A program made the translations under genes and the position numbers. Source: an uncultured Pelagibacteraceae bacterium (lineage in GTDB: Bacteria; Pseudomonadota; Alphaproteobacteria; Pelagibacterales; Pelagibacteraceae). Taken from it: a stretch of DNA of 64,000 bases. A model generated the notes under the pieces. It was not told the origin of the DNA. It was given only the letters and a program-made list of their open reading frames with translations, and made no database searches. Each line of letters starts with the position of its first letter. Positions within the stretch are counted from its first letter, which is position 1. The DNA lies in NCBI GenBank assembly GCA_902571425.1, contig CACGBZ010000006.1:1-64000 (forward strand), given 5' to 3'. Below, one piece after another: positions 53,990 through 63,999 of this stretch.

Positions 53990-54240
53990 GGGGCGTTCTG
54001 TTGCCAGGTGCCCCAAACCCCGTTTGCTTAATTAACTAAGTTAATTATGCAGCAAGTGCGTAACTTTCGTTAGCAATTATAAATTAGCCCGTTACGGTGG
54101 AACAATACCGAACGAAAGAATAGCTTTTAGTCACCCGTCGAATCTAGTTCACCCCCATTAATATTTAGCATGGTGGAGGTGGTGGGTACTGCCCCCACGT
54201 CCGAAATGGTTATTACGAAATTCGTTTATCGTCGTAGTCA
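53990..54240 (-). ncRNA. ssrA: tmRNA, circularly permuted two-piece type
   Basis: Reverse complement: ...TTTCGGACGTGGGGGCAGTACCCACCACCTCCACCA | TGCTAAATATTAAT | GGGGGTGAACTAGATTCGACGGGTGAC...GCTAACGAAAGTTACGCACTTGCTGCATAA...; outer ends approximate. Confidence 0.9.
54045..54074 (-). other. tmRNA proteolysis-tag reading frame ANESYALAA-stop
   Basis: GCT AAC GAA AGT TAC GCA CTT GCT GCA TAA on the reverse strand; typical ALAA terminus. Confidence 0.85.
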
Positions 54241-54349
54241 AAAAAGACAATTTAATATAACTTTTTAGTAAGTTTTTAACAAGTCATTTCAAGATGTAAT
54301 TAAATTAATAATATTATATAGAAGATAAATTCATAATTAAATTAATTAT

Positions 54350-54496
54350 ATGAATAAAAAAAAAAGATACTCTCTGAAATATATTTTGGGTTCTTTTCTC
54401 TTATTTTCTTTTCCAAGTTTAGAGTTTCATTTAAAGAAAATTTTAAAAACAAAGAAATTTTCTAAAGTTTGGATAATAAACAAATATGATATTTAA
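54350..54496 (+). CDS. Small ORF (48 aa), N-terminal hydrophobic, overlapping the GMC oxidoreductase start
   Basis: MNKKKRYSLKYILGSFLLFSFPSLEFHLKKILKTKKFSKVWIINKYDI; 11-nt overlap with the downstream ATG. Confidence 0.5.
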   Translation: MNKKKRYSLKYILGSFLLFSFPSLEFHLKKILKTKKFSKVWIINKYDI

Positions 54497-55910
54497 TAAT
54501 TTAAATCAGACAGATAATAAAGATTTTTTTGCTATAATCGTTGGTAGTGGACCTGCAGGAATTTCTATAGCATTAGAATTAGAAAAAAAAAAAATTTATT
54601 CGTTAATAATCGAATCTGGTGAATTAGAAAATAATTCAATTTCAGAGAAATATCTTAAATCTGAATCAATTGGTGACCATGATGGTGATTATGCTTCAAA
54701 TAGAATGAGAATGTTTGGAGGAACCACCTCTGTTTGGGGAGGTAATTGTAATCCAATGAATAAATCAGATTTTTATGATTGGCCAATTGAAAAATATGAA
54801 CTTGATAAATACACCAGAAGAGCAAGTGAAATATTAAATTTAAAAAAAAAATTTGTTTCACAAAAATTTAATGAAAATTTAAATATGTATAACTTAGTAT
54901 GGTCGAATATACGAATTAATGAAGATTATTTGGATCATATCAAAGTTTCAAAATATATTTCTTTATCTTTGAGCACATCTTTTTTTAATTTAAATTATAC
55001 AAATAAAAAAATTAGTTCTATTGAATGTATTAGCAAAAATAAAAAATATACTTTAAGGTCTGATTTTTATATTTTGGCATGTGGTGGTATTGAAAATTCA
55101 AGATTATTATTGTGGCTAAAATCAAAAAACAAAGAATTATTTAATTCAGAGATTCCAATTGGTAAATATTATATGCATCATCCTTACCATAAAGTTGGTA
55201 ATGGTATAATTAATTATAAAAAATTAAAAAATTATTTTTCTAAAAATAATAATACTTACATTCCACTAGTTACTTGTGATAGCAATATTTATCTAGAAGC
55301 AAACGATGATTTTATTTCTTCAAATAATATTTTAAACTCTGGCATGTATTTAAGTTTTAATAATATTAATATTAAAAACGATTTATTTAAACAACTCAGA
55401 TGCGTAGCACCAAAATTTATTAAAAATATATACGATGATGTTAAAACAGGAAAAATGTATGAAATTTCTATAAACACTCTTCAAGAACAAGAACCAATTA
55501 TAGAAAATAAAATAATACTTGGAGATAAATTAGATCCTTTAGGTATTCCATTGACAAAAATATTTTGGAAAAAAATTTCTTCAGAAAAAAAAAGTGCAAG
55601 AATAATTTTAGAAGAAATTGCAAAATTACTAATAAATGAAGAAATTGGTAGGTTAGCAGTAGAGGATTATTTATATAATGAGAATACAAATTATGAAGTT
55701 GTCTCTGGTAATCACCAAATGGGTGGTACAAGAATGGGATTAAGTGTCAAAGATTCTGTTGTTGATAAGGATTTAAAAGTCCATGATATTGAAAACTTAT
55801 ATATTGCGGGCAGTTCAGTTTTTAGGACTTCGGGCCATTGTCATCCAACATTTACAATTGTTCAATTATCAATAAGACTTGCAGAACATATAATTAGTAT
55901 TAAAAGTTAA
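54486..55910 (+). CDS. GMC family FAD-dependent oxidoreductase
   Basis: FAIIVGSGPAGISIALELEKK...MRMFGGTTSVWGGNCNPM...ENLYIAGSSVFRTSGHCHPTFTIVQLSIRLAEHI. Confidence 0.9.
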   Translation: MIFNNLNQTDNKDFFAIIVGSGPAGISIALELEKKKIYSLIIESGELENNSISEKYLKSESIGDHDGDYASNRMRMFGGTTSVWGGNCNPMNKSDFYDWPIEKYELDKYTRRASEILNLKKKFVSQKFNENLNMYNLVWSNIRINEDYLDHIKVSKYISLSLSTSFFNLNYTNKKISSIECISKNKKYTLRSDFYILACGGIENSRLLLWLKSKNKELFNSEIPIGKYYMHHPYHKVGNGIINYKKLKNYFSKNNNTYIPLVTCDSNIYLEANDDFISSNNILNSGMYLSFNNINIKNDLFKQLRCVAPKFIKNIYDDVKTGKMYEISINTLQEQEPIIENKIILGDKLDPLGIPLTKIFWKKISSEKKSARIILEEIAKLLINEEIGRLAVEDYLYNENTNYEVVSGNHQMGGTRMGLSVKDSVVDKDLKVHDIENLYIAGSSVFRTSGHCHPTFTIVQLSIRLAEHIISIKS

Positions 55911-55918
55911 AATTAATT

Positions 55919-57166
55919 ATGATTTCCAAACAAGATAAAAAATTTTTAGAAAAACTTATTAAAAAGTTTGATTTGAACAAAAAAGAAGATGAAAGAAATT
56001 ATCCACTTCTAGAAAAAGGATTTACAAATTCAGATATAATGAGGGGGATTGAAGTTTTGCTAAGTAGAAAAATCACAATGTCTAATTTAACCAAAAAGTT
56101 TGAATTTGAATTTGCAAAGTTTGTAGGCTCAAAGTATGCTTTGATGGTAAATTCTGGCTCATCAGCAAATCTTTTAGCTTCATTTGCTTTAATAAATCCC
56201 AAAAAAAAAAATCATTTAAAAACTGGCCAAAGCTTTATTATCCCAACAACTTGTTGGTCAACATCTTTGTGGCCATTAGTTCAGTGTGGTTTGAAGCCAA
56301 AATTTATTGACATAAATATAAATACATTTTGTTTGGACGAAAAATTGTTAGCTAACAAAGAATTTAAAGACTCAAAAGCAATCATGAACATTCACATTCT
56401 TGGAAATTCACCAGATATTAAAAAAATATCACAATTTGCAAAAAAAAATAATATGTTCTTAATTGAAGATACATGTGAAGCATTAGGGTCTAAATTTAAA
56501 TCTAAATATCTCGGAACTTACGGAGATTTTGGTACTTTTTCTTTTTATTATTCACACCAAATAACATCAGGTGAAGGGGGGATGGTAGTATGCAAAACAA
56601 AAGAAGATTATGAAATACTTCACACTTTACGCGCTCATGGTTGGGACAGAGGATTGAAAACAAATATTAAAAAAAATAATTTTAATTTTATTAATTCAGG
56701 TTTTAATTTACGTCCACTTGATTTAACAGCTTCAATTGGATTAAGTCAGCTCAAAAGATTAAAAAATATGATGAAAATTAGAAAGCAAAACAGAGACATA
56801 ATAATTAATAGAATTAAATCATCATACAAATGGAAAAATCAATTTTCATTTTTTGAACCAAACGAAGGTCTTAAACCAAGTTGGTTTGGTTTACCAATAA
56901 TTATTAATCCAGAATATAAAAAATACAAAGATAAATTTATGAGATATTTAAATTCTAAAGGAATTGAGACGAGACCTATTTTAAGTGGAAATTTTTTAAA
57001 TCAGCCCTCCGCAAAGCTTTATAATTTTCATTTAAATAAAGAAAAATATAGAATTTCACAAGATATAGAGGATAGAGGTTTTTTTATAGGTTTGCCAACT
57101 CTGGCAATTTCAAAAACTACTATGCTTTTTTTAGTAGAGAATTTATTAAATATCGAAAATTGTTAA
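55919..57166 (+). CDS. DegT/DnrJ/EryC1-fold PLP/PMP enzyme, ColD/RfbH-like (His at the lysine position)
   Basis: YALMVNSGSSANLLASFAL...TTCWSTSLWPLVQCGLKPKFIDI...LIEDTCEALGSKF...FGTFSFYYSHQITSGEGGMVVC. Confidence 0.87.
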   Translation: MISKQDKKFLEKLIKKFDLNKKEDERNYPLLEKGFTNSDIMRGIEVLLSRKITMSNLTKKFEFEFAKFVGSKYALMVNSGSSANLLASFALINPKKKNHLKTGQSFIIPTTCWSTSLWPLVQCGLKPKFIDININTFCLDEKLLANKEFKDSKAIMNIHILGNSPDIKKISQFAKKNNMFLIEDTCEALGSKFKSKYLGTYGDFGTFSFYYSHQITSGEGGMVVCKTKEDYEILHTLRAHGWDRGLKTNIKKNNFNFINSGFNLRPLDLTASIGLSQLKRLKNMMKIRKQNRDIIINRIKSSYKWKNQFSFFEPNEGLKPSWFGLPIIINPEYKKYKDKFMRYLNSKGIETRPILSGNFLNQPSAKLYNFHLNKEKYRISQDIEDRGFFIGLPTLAISKTTMLFLVENLLNIENC

Positions 57167-57987
57167 TGTTAAAATGTGGCATTACAGGTTCAAAAGGCAA
57201 TTTAGGAAAAACATTTACAAAAAATAATAAAATATTTAGACTTATTCCATTTAAAGGCGACATAACAAAAAAAAAGGATATTGATAAATGGATTCAAGCA
57301 AATCAATTTGATTTAATAATTCATTTTGCAGCTTTAGTGCCCATTAAAAAAGTTACTAAAAACTATAAAAAAGCTTTCAAAACAAATTATATTGGAACAA
57401 CACACCTTGTAAATTCAATATTAAAATATAATAAAAAATTAAATTGGTTTTTCTTTGCATCGACATCACATGTTTATCCTTTTAAAAATACTCAATCAAA
57501 AGAAAGTTACTCACTCAAGCCGATTTCAAAATATGGTAAAACAAAATTATTAGCAGAAAAATATATTATTAAAAAATTCAAAAAAACAAAAATTGTGTAT
57601 TGTATAGGAAGAATTTTTAGTATTTTTGATAATAGAGGTAAAGATTTTTTCTTAAAGAGTCTAGTGAATAAAATAAATACAAAAGAAGACACAATAACTC
57701 TAACAAACATGAATCATTACAGGGATTTTTTGACCACTAAACAAATTTCCAGCGTTATAATTGAATTATTCAAAAAGAGATATAAAGGAACGATTAATAT
57801 AGGTAGTGGAAAAAAAACCGATCTAAAAAAAATAGCCAGAGTAGTAGCAGACAGATTTAAAAAGAAATTATTATTTAAAAATAATAAAGTAACATGTTCA
57901 GTATCATCAAATATAAAATTAAATAAAATGGGTATAAAGTTAAAAAAATTAAATATTTCAAAAGAACTAAATTTTTTAGGTTTATAG
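57160..57987 (+). CDS. NAD-dependent epimerase/dehydratase
   Basis: CGITGSKGNLGKTF...LIIHFAALVPIKKV...FFASTSHVYP...SKYGKTKLLAEKYI. Confidence 0.85.
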   Translation: MLMLKCGITGSKGNLGKTFTKNNKIFRLIPFKGDITKKKDIDKWIQANQFDLIIHFAALVPIKKVTKNYKKAFKTNYIGTTHLVNSILKYNKKLNWFFFASTSHVYPFKNTQSKESYSLKPISKYGKTKLLAEKYIIKKFKKTKIVYCIGRIFSIFDNRGKDFFLKSLVNKINTKEDTITLTNMNHYRDFLTTKQISSVIIELFKKRYKGTINIGSGKKTDLKKIARVVADRFKKKLLFKNNKVTCSVSSNIKLNKMGIKLKKLNISKELNFLGL

Positions 57988-58002
57988 AATTTTTAAATTA
58001 TT

Positions 58003-59865
58003 TTAGTCACAATATTTATTTAAAAAAAACAATTCGAAGTAATCTCCACTATAAGTTTTACAGTAAGCATTTAAGTCTATGATAGATTTATTTATTATAT
58101 TTTTTTTCAATTCTAATATTATTATATCAGGTGCATAGTTATTATTTCTTTTAGTGCTAACAAACTTTTTAATCAGTCTTTTTTGTTCAAATCTAGGAAT
58201 TGCAAATTGATGAGAATAGAAAGGGGAGGATTTTTCCACGAAATCTTTTACGTTTTTATCGAAATCGTTGGAATTTTTAAATGTAAAAAGTGAATTTGCT
58301 TGATATTTTTGCCAAAATATTTGCCTAGCATTTTCATTTAAATATCTATAGCCAACTTTTTTATTTGAAATAAAATTTTCAAAATCATTTTTGTTTAATT
58401 TTAAAAATTTTAAAGACTCAATTAAATCAATTTCAGTCAAAGCATCGTCTTTTGCTGAAAAAGTTCCGTCAATAATTTTTAAATCTTTAACGTCATTTAG
58501 TATTGACCATATTAATACTAAGTTGTTAAAAGTAAGAATATTTGTATCTTCGATTTTTAAATTTTTATTGTATTTAATTTTTAAAATTATCTCATTAATT
58601 TCTTTTCTACTTTCGTTTTGTTTAATTTCATTTAAAGTTTTTAAACTTAAATCGAAGTTATAAAACACAATAAGAACCAATATTCCAATTATAGAAAAAT
58701 TTTTCTTAATATTTATTATTTTTATCTTTGAATTTAAATAAGTGAAAAAAGAAATAACAAAAATAATTAAATATAAAAATGAAGATATCACTACCATGTT
58801 ATTAAAATGATATAAAAAAGAAATTTTGTTAGAAATTAATATAAAAATAATTGGAGATAGCAACGAAACAATAAATATTATTAAAAAGATTTTGATGATA
58901 TCATGATTGTTTTTTATAAACTTTGAGTGAAAATAAAAAAGAAAAAAAATAATAGCGTAAAAAAATAAAATTTTTAATCTCGTTAATTTTTCAATATAAT
59001 GCTTTACTAAAAATAATTTATCCTCAAAATTTATTGAAAAAATACCCATTCTAGAACTGTAAGCTTCACTTGTTCCAATTAGAAAAGTGAGAAAGGGAGT
59101 TATAAGAATTACGAACGCAAATAGACTTATAACAATATTTTTATAGTTTTTGATTATTTCTTTAAAAAAATTTTTTTTGTATTTGATTAATAATAAAAAA
59201 ATATATGAAAATAACTGTATAAAAAAAATGAAAAAAAATGAACTTAATGTTAGGCTCATTATTAAACTCAAAGATAAAAGATATTTTAATTTAAACATTT
59301 CATCTCTAAAAGAAATTATGCTAATAAAAATAAAAATAAAAAAATATAATTGTGAGATTAAAGGTCTAGGAAATCTTAAATTATAAAAATTCTGTGTAAA
59401 CGTATTTACCTCAACTATCCCTAAAAAATTTAGTTGCTCAATTATAATCGGCAAAACAAACATAGTTGAGGCAAAAAAAATTGAATTTATGTTTGAAATT
59501 TTAAATTGTCTAAAGATTAAATAAAAAATAAATAAAAAAATAAATATTGATATAAGTTCTAAAATTATAAAGCTTGTAATCCCAATAAATTTGTAAAGTA
59601 TACTGTGAAAAATTATAGAACCAATTGGGTACAATAATAATTCATTTTGACCAATTGAGGAATTAAAATTCTCGTTAAAATTAAAATCTGCGAATGATTT
59701 TACATAATGAAAATACATTGAACTATCTTGGTGGCTAACATTTATTACTTTAAGAACTAAGTCCTCTTGAATAAAATAAATAAATGAAATCAGCCATTTT
59801 CCGAGAAAAAATGTGAAAGAAATTAAAATCAAAATTAAAATATTTTTTTCAATTATCTTACTCAT
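58003..59865 (-). CDS. Large multi-pass membrane protein, glycosyltransferase-like
   Basis: 620 aa, many TM segments, soluble C-terminal part; next to sugar-modification genes. Confidence 0.6.
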   Translation of the reverse strand: MSKIIEKNILILILISFTFFLGKWLISFIYFIQEDLVLKVINVSHQDSSMYFHYVKSFADFNFNENFNSSIGQNELLLYPIGSIIFHSILYKFIGITSFIILELISIFIFLFIFYLIFRQFKISNINSIFFASTMFVLPIIIEQLNFLGIVEVNTFTQNFYNLRFPRPLISQLYFFIFIFISIISFRDEMFKLKYLLSLSLIMSLTLSSFFFIFFIQLFSYIFLLLIKYKKNFFKEIIKNYKNIVISLFAFVILITPFLTFLIGTSEAYSSRMGIFSINFEDKLFLVKHYIEKLTRLKILFFYAIIFFLFYFHSKFIKNNHDIIKIFLIIFIVSLLSPIIFILISNKISFLYHFNNMVVISSFLYLIIFVISFFTYLNSKIKIINIKKNFSIIGILVLIVFYNFDLSLKTLNEIKQNESRKEINEIILKIKYNKNLKIEDTNILTFNNLVLIWSILNDVKDLKIIDGTFSAKDDALTEIDLIESLKFLKLNKNDFENFISNKKVGYRYLNENARQIFWQKYQANSLFTFKNSNDFDKNVKDFVEKSSPFYSHQFAIPRFEQKRLIKKFVSTKRNNNYAPDIIILELKKNIINKSIIDLNAYCKTYSGDYFELFFLNKYCD

Positions 59866-60019
59866 GTGTTTAAATAATATTCAGCATAAAAAAATTTATT
59901 CTCAAGTATTTTTAAATTAATTTTAGCTTACTCTTATAAGTTGTATATTATATTTTTTCCTTAGTTGGAAATCAGATACTATTACTATAAAAACTACTAT
60001 TACGACTCAATTAAAATCA

Positions 60020-60966
60020 TGAAATTAACTAAAGAACAAATAGAAGAAATTAAAAATCAGCAAACTCAAAGTAGCACAACAAAAAGAGTTACTGCTCCTG
60101 AGCTAGAAAAAATTTTATATGAAGCAATTCCAGCTTTAGATCATGGTTTTGTAAGAGTTGTTGATTATATGGGTGATGACACTTCCATAGTTCAATCAGC
60201 TAGAGTGTCATATGGAAAAGGAACAAAGCAGGTTTCAACTGACAAAGGTTTAATTAAATATTTGATGAGGCATTGGCACAGCACTCCATTTGAAATGTGC
60301 GAAATTAAATACCACATTAAGCTTCCAATATTTATTGCCAGACAATGGATTAGACACAGAACTGCAAATGTTAATGAATATTCTGCAAGGTATTCAATTC
60401 TGGATAAAGAATTTTATTTGCCATCACAAGAAAATTTAGCTGCTCAATCAACTAGTAATAGACAGGGTAGAGGAGATGTATTGGAAGGAAAACAGGCAAA
60501 GGAAGTTTTAGAACTTTTAAAAAGTGATGCGGAGAGAACTTATGATAATTATGAGACTATGCTTAATGAAAGATTTGACGGATCAACTATTGACGAAAAT
60601 AAAAAAGGTTTAGCTAGAGAACTTGCAAGAATGAATTTAACATTAAATACTTATACTCAATGGTATTGGAAAACTGACTTATTAAATTTGATGAATTTTT
60701 TAAGATTAAGAGCTGATAGTCATGCTCAATATGAAATTAGAGTTTATGCTGATATAATGTTAGACACAGTAAAAAAATGGGTCCCTACAACTTACGATGC
60801 TTTTATGGATTATAGAGTTGGTGGTACCGAGGTTTCTGCAAAAGGAAAATTAATTATTCAAAAATTTATCAAAGGTGAAAATGTGGATGTTGAAAGTTCT
60901 GGGCTATCTAAAAGAGAGTGGAATGAATTAATGACTGCTTTTGATCTTAAAGATAAGTTGATTTAA
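60020..60966 (+). CDS. thyX: FAD-dependent thymidylate synthase ThyX
   Basis: ThyX motif [18 protein letters not shown] at 60020 more plausible than the track's TTG at 59965. Confidence 0.96.
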
Positions 60967-61822
60967 TTTTTTCAGCAAAAATTAAATATATTTTAGAAAT
61001 TTCATGTTCAGGGCTAGCCTCTACAATTGGCTTTCCCTCGTCTCCTGTTTTACCAACTTCAGGATTAATTGGAATTTCACCCAAAAATTCTTTTTGAAAT
61101 TCCTCTGCAGTTTTTTTTACTCCGCCTTCTCCAAAAATTTTATATTTTTTTCCATCATCACCAATAAAGAAACTCATGTTATCAACTAAACCTAAAATTT
61201 TAACTCCAAGTTTGTCAAACATTCTAATTCCTCTCTTAACATCTAAAAGAGCTACTTCTTGAGGAGTACTTACAATTATTGCACCATCCATTTTTATTTC
61301 TTGAGAAAAAGTAAGTTGAGTATCACCAGTTCCTGGAGGCATATCAACTATAATAAAATCTAAATCTTTCCAATTTACTTTCTGGGTAAAAGTTTTAATT
61401 GCACTTGTTACCATTGGACCACGCCATATCATAGGAGTTTGTTGATCAGCTAAAAAACCAATCGACATACATTGAATGTCATATTTTGTAATTGGATCTA
61501 ATTTTTGGCCATCACTTTTTGGTTTTTCATTAATATCAAACATTTTAGGAATTGATGGACCATAAATATCTGCATCTAAAAGACCAACTTTGCACCCAAT
61601 TTTTTTCAAAGCCAAAGCAAGATTCGTTGCAAATGTAGATTTTCCAACACCACCCTTTGCACTAGAGATTGCAATTGTAAACTTAGTTCCAAGAATAGGA
61701 TTTTTAGTGAATTTTTTAGGCTCTAGCTTACTTTTCATTGCGGCACTAAGTTCAGGTTTTTTATCAGTCATAAAAGTATCATTACTTGTTTTTTGCAATA
61801 AAGACACTATATACTTTGGCAT
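60947..61822 (-). CDS. Mrp/ApbC/NBP35 family P-loop ATPase
   Basis: [25 protein letters not shown]...[16 protein letters not shown]...[15 protein letters not shown]; start may instead be the internal ATG near 61771. Confidence 0.94.
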   Translation of the reverse strand: MPKYIVSLLQKTSNDTFMTDKKPELSAAMKSKLEPKKFTKNPILGTKFTIAISSAKGGVGKSTFATNLALALKKIGCKVGLLDADIYGPSIPKMFDINEKPKSDGQKLDPITKYDIQCMSIGFLADQQTPMIWRGPMVTSAIKTFTQKVNWKDLDFIIVDMPPGTGDTQLTFSQEIKMDGAIIVSTPQEVALLDVKRGIRMFDKLGVKILGLVDNMSFFIGDDGKKYKIFGEGGVKKTAEEFQKEFLGEIPINPEVGKTGDEGKPIVEASPEHEISKIYLIFAEKIKSTYL

Positions 61823-62923
61823 ATGTCAGACGATTTTAAAGGTCAAAGTCCTTGGGGAGCACCTCCTGGTGGAGGTGGGGGAGGTAATGGATCAGGAAGA
61901 GGTCCTACACCACCAAATGTCGACGAATTAATTAGAGATCTTCAAGATAAAATTAAAAAGTTTTTACCTGGAGGAAAAACTTCGGGAGGAAAATCAATAA
62001 GTCTAATTTTATTAGTTTTAGTTTTTGTATGGTTAGCGAGCGGACTTTATAGAGTATTACCTGATGAACAAGGTGTTGTATTAAGATTTGGTAAATTTGT
62101 AAAAACTACACAGCCTGGTTTAAACTATCATATACCTTTTCCTGTTGAAAATGTTCAAACACCAAAAGTAACTAAAGTTAATAGAATGGATATAGGATTT
62201 AGATCTGAAAGAGACAGTGGCTTCTCTACAGGTGGTGGTGTTGCCGATGTTCCACAAGAAAGCTTAATGTTAACTGGAGATGAAAATATTGTAAATATAG
62301 ACTTCTCAGTATTTTGGGTGATTAAAGATGCTGGTAATTTTTTATTCAAAATTCAAGACCCAGAAGGCACAGTTAAAGCAGCTGCTGAAACTGCAATGAG
62401 AGAGGTAATAGCTAAAAGTGATATTCAACCGATCTTAACAGAGGGAAGATCTAAAATTGAGCTTGAAACTCAAGAAATTATTCAAACTATTTTAGATGAT
62501 TACGAAAGCGGGATTCAAATTACACAAGTTCAAACACAAAAAGCTGACCCACCAGATCAAGTAATTGATGCATTTAGAGATGTACAAGCCGCAAGAGCAG
62601 ATATGGAAAGATCTAAAAATGAAGCTGAAGCTTATGCAAACGATGTTATTCCAAGAGCCCGAGGGGAAGCACAAAAGATTTTACAAGCAGCAGAAGCATA
62701 TAAAAAAGAAGTTGTTGCTAAAGCCGAAGGTGAAGCAAGTAGATTTATAGCTATATATAATGAATATAAAAACGCAAAAGCAGTTACTCAAGAAAGAATG
62801 TATTTAGAGACTATGGAAAAAGTTTTAGCAGATATTGATAAAGTAATTATAGAAAAAAATGCAGGTTCAGGTGTAGTACCGTACTTACCTTTGCCAGAGT
62901 TAAAGAAGAAAGCGACAAATTAG
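61823..62923 (+). CDS. hflK: FtsH protease modulator HflK
   Basis: Gly-rich N-term, TM, SPFH domain; QGVVLRFGKFVKTTQPGLNYHIPFPVE; followed by hflC. Confidence 0.96.
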   Translation: MSDDFKGQSPWGAPPGGGGGGNGSGRGPTPPNVDELIRDLQDKIKKFLPGGKTSGGKSISLILLVLVFVWLASGLYRVLPDEQGVVLRFGKFVKTTQPGLNYHIPFPVENVQTPKVTKVNRMDIGFRSERDSGFSTGGGVADVPQESLMLTGDENIVNIDFSVFWVIKDAGNFLFKIQDPEGTVKAAAETAMREVIAKSDIQPILTEGRSKIELETQEIIQTILDDYESGIQITQVQTQKADPPDQVIDAFRDVQAARADMERSKNEAEAYANDVIPRARGEAQKILQAAEAYKKEVVAKAEGEASRFIAIYNEYKNAKAVTQERMYLETMEKVLADIDKVIIEKNAGSGVVPYLPLPELKKKATN

Positions 62924-62924
62924 A

Positions 62925-63797
62925 ATGAAAACTGGAAAAATATTAGTTGGATTATTAGTTGCAATTGGAGTTGTAGCTTTTTTATCAGTAATTATAGTTA
63001 AAGAAGTTAACCAAGCAATTATTCTTCAGTTTGGTGATCCAAAAAGAATTATAATGAAACCAGGTTTAAACTTTAAAATTCCATTTATTCAGAACGTTGT
63101 TTATTTAGATAAAAGAATTCTAAACTTAGATGCTCCGCCAGAAGAGGTTATTGCATCAGACCAGAAAAGATTGATTGTTGATGCATTTGCAAGATTTCAA
63201 ATTGTAGACCCGCTTAAATTTTATATTTCAGTTGGAAACGAAAGAGTTGCAAGATCAAGACTATCAACAATTATTAATTCAAGAATTAGAAATGTATTAG
63301 GTCAAGAGGAATTACAAACATTATTATCCAAAGATAGATCTAAGCAAATGGCTTTAATTAAAGAAGGTGTAAACAATGAAGCACAAAATTTTGGTATAAA
63401 TATTGTAGATGTAAGAATTAAAAGAGCGGACCTACCTCAGGCAAACAGTGATGCAATTTATAGAAGAATGCAGACTGAAAGGGAGAGAGAAGCAAAAGAA
63501 TTCAGAGCAAAAGGTGCGGAGATGGCTGTCACTATTACATCAACTGCAGATAAAGAAGTTACTGTGATCTTAGCAGATGCCCAAAAGCAATCTGAGATTA
63601 TGAAAGGAGAAGGTGATGGAGAAAGAAATAAAATATTTGCTGACGCCTTTGGTCAAGATCCAGAGTTTTTTGCTTTCTATAGAGCTATGCAAGCATATGA
63701 AAAAGCTCTAATTGGTGGTGAAACTTCTTTAATTTTATCACCTGATAGTGAATTTTTTAAATTTTTTGGAAATATAAAACCCGAAATCCAACAATAA
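62925..63797 (+). CDS. hflC: Protease modulator HflC
   Basis: VNQAIILQFGDPKRIIMKPGLNFKIPFIQNVVYLDKRIL...GRN-like SPFH C-term. Confidence 0.96.
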   Translation: MKTGKILVGLLVAIGVVAFLSVIIVKEVNQAIILQFGDPKRIIMKPGLNFKIPFIQNVVYLDKRILNLDAPPEEVIASDQKRLIVDAFARFQIVDPLKFYISVGNERVARSRLSTIINSRIRNVLGQEELQTLLSKDRSKQMALIKEGVNNEAQNFGINIVDVRIKRADLPQANSDAIYRRMQTEREREAKEFRAKGAEMAVTITSTADKEVTVILADAQKQSEIMKGEGDGERNKIFADAFGQDPEFFAFYRAMQAYEKALIGGETSLILSPDSEFFKFFGNIKPEIQQ

Positions 63798-63804
63798 TTC
63801 TTAA

Positions 63805-63999
63805 ATGCGTGAGCTAGTTATAGCTTTTGGTCTTTTCTTATTTATTGAGGGAATTTTGTACGCCTTATTTCCAGCAAAAATGAAAAGTATGTTGAAAAAA
63901 TTAGAACTTGTTAAAGATAGTCAGCTTAGATCAAGTGGACTTATATTTGCATTAATAGGTTTTATAATTGTTTATTTTATCAAGAGCCAATATGAATAA
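63805..63999 (+). CDS. DUF2065 family (YjeT-like) small membrane protein
   Basis: 64 aa MRELVIAFGLFLFIEGILYALFPAKMKSMLKKLELVKDSQLRSSGLIFALIGFIIVYFI, downstream of hflC. Confidence 0.88.
   Translation: MRELVIAFGLFLFIEGILYALFPAKMKSMLKKLELVKDSQLRSSGLIFALIGFIIVYFIKSQYE

Noticed and set aside
61590-61931. 113-aa forward ORF across mrp/hflK
   Set aside because: Out of frame with hflK and antisense to the Mrp P-loop region; artefact.
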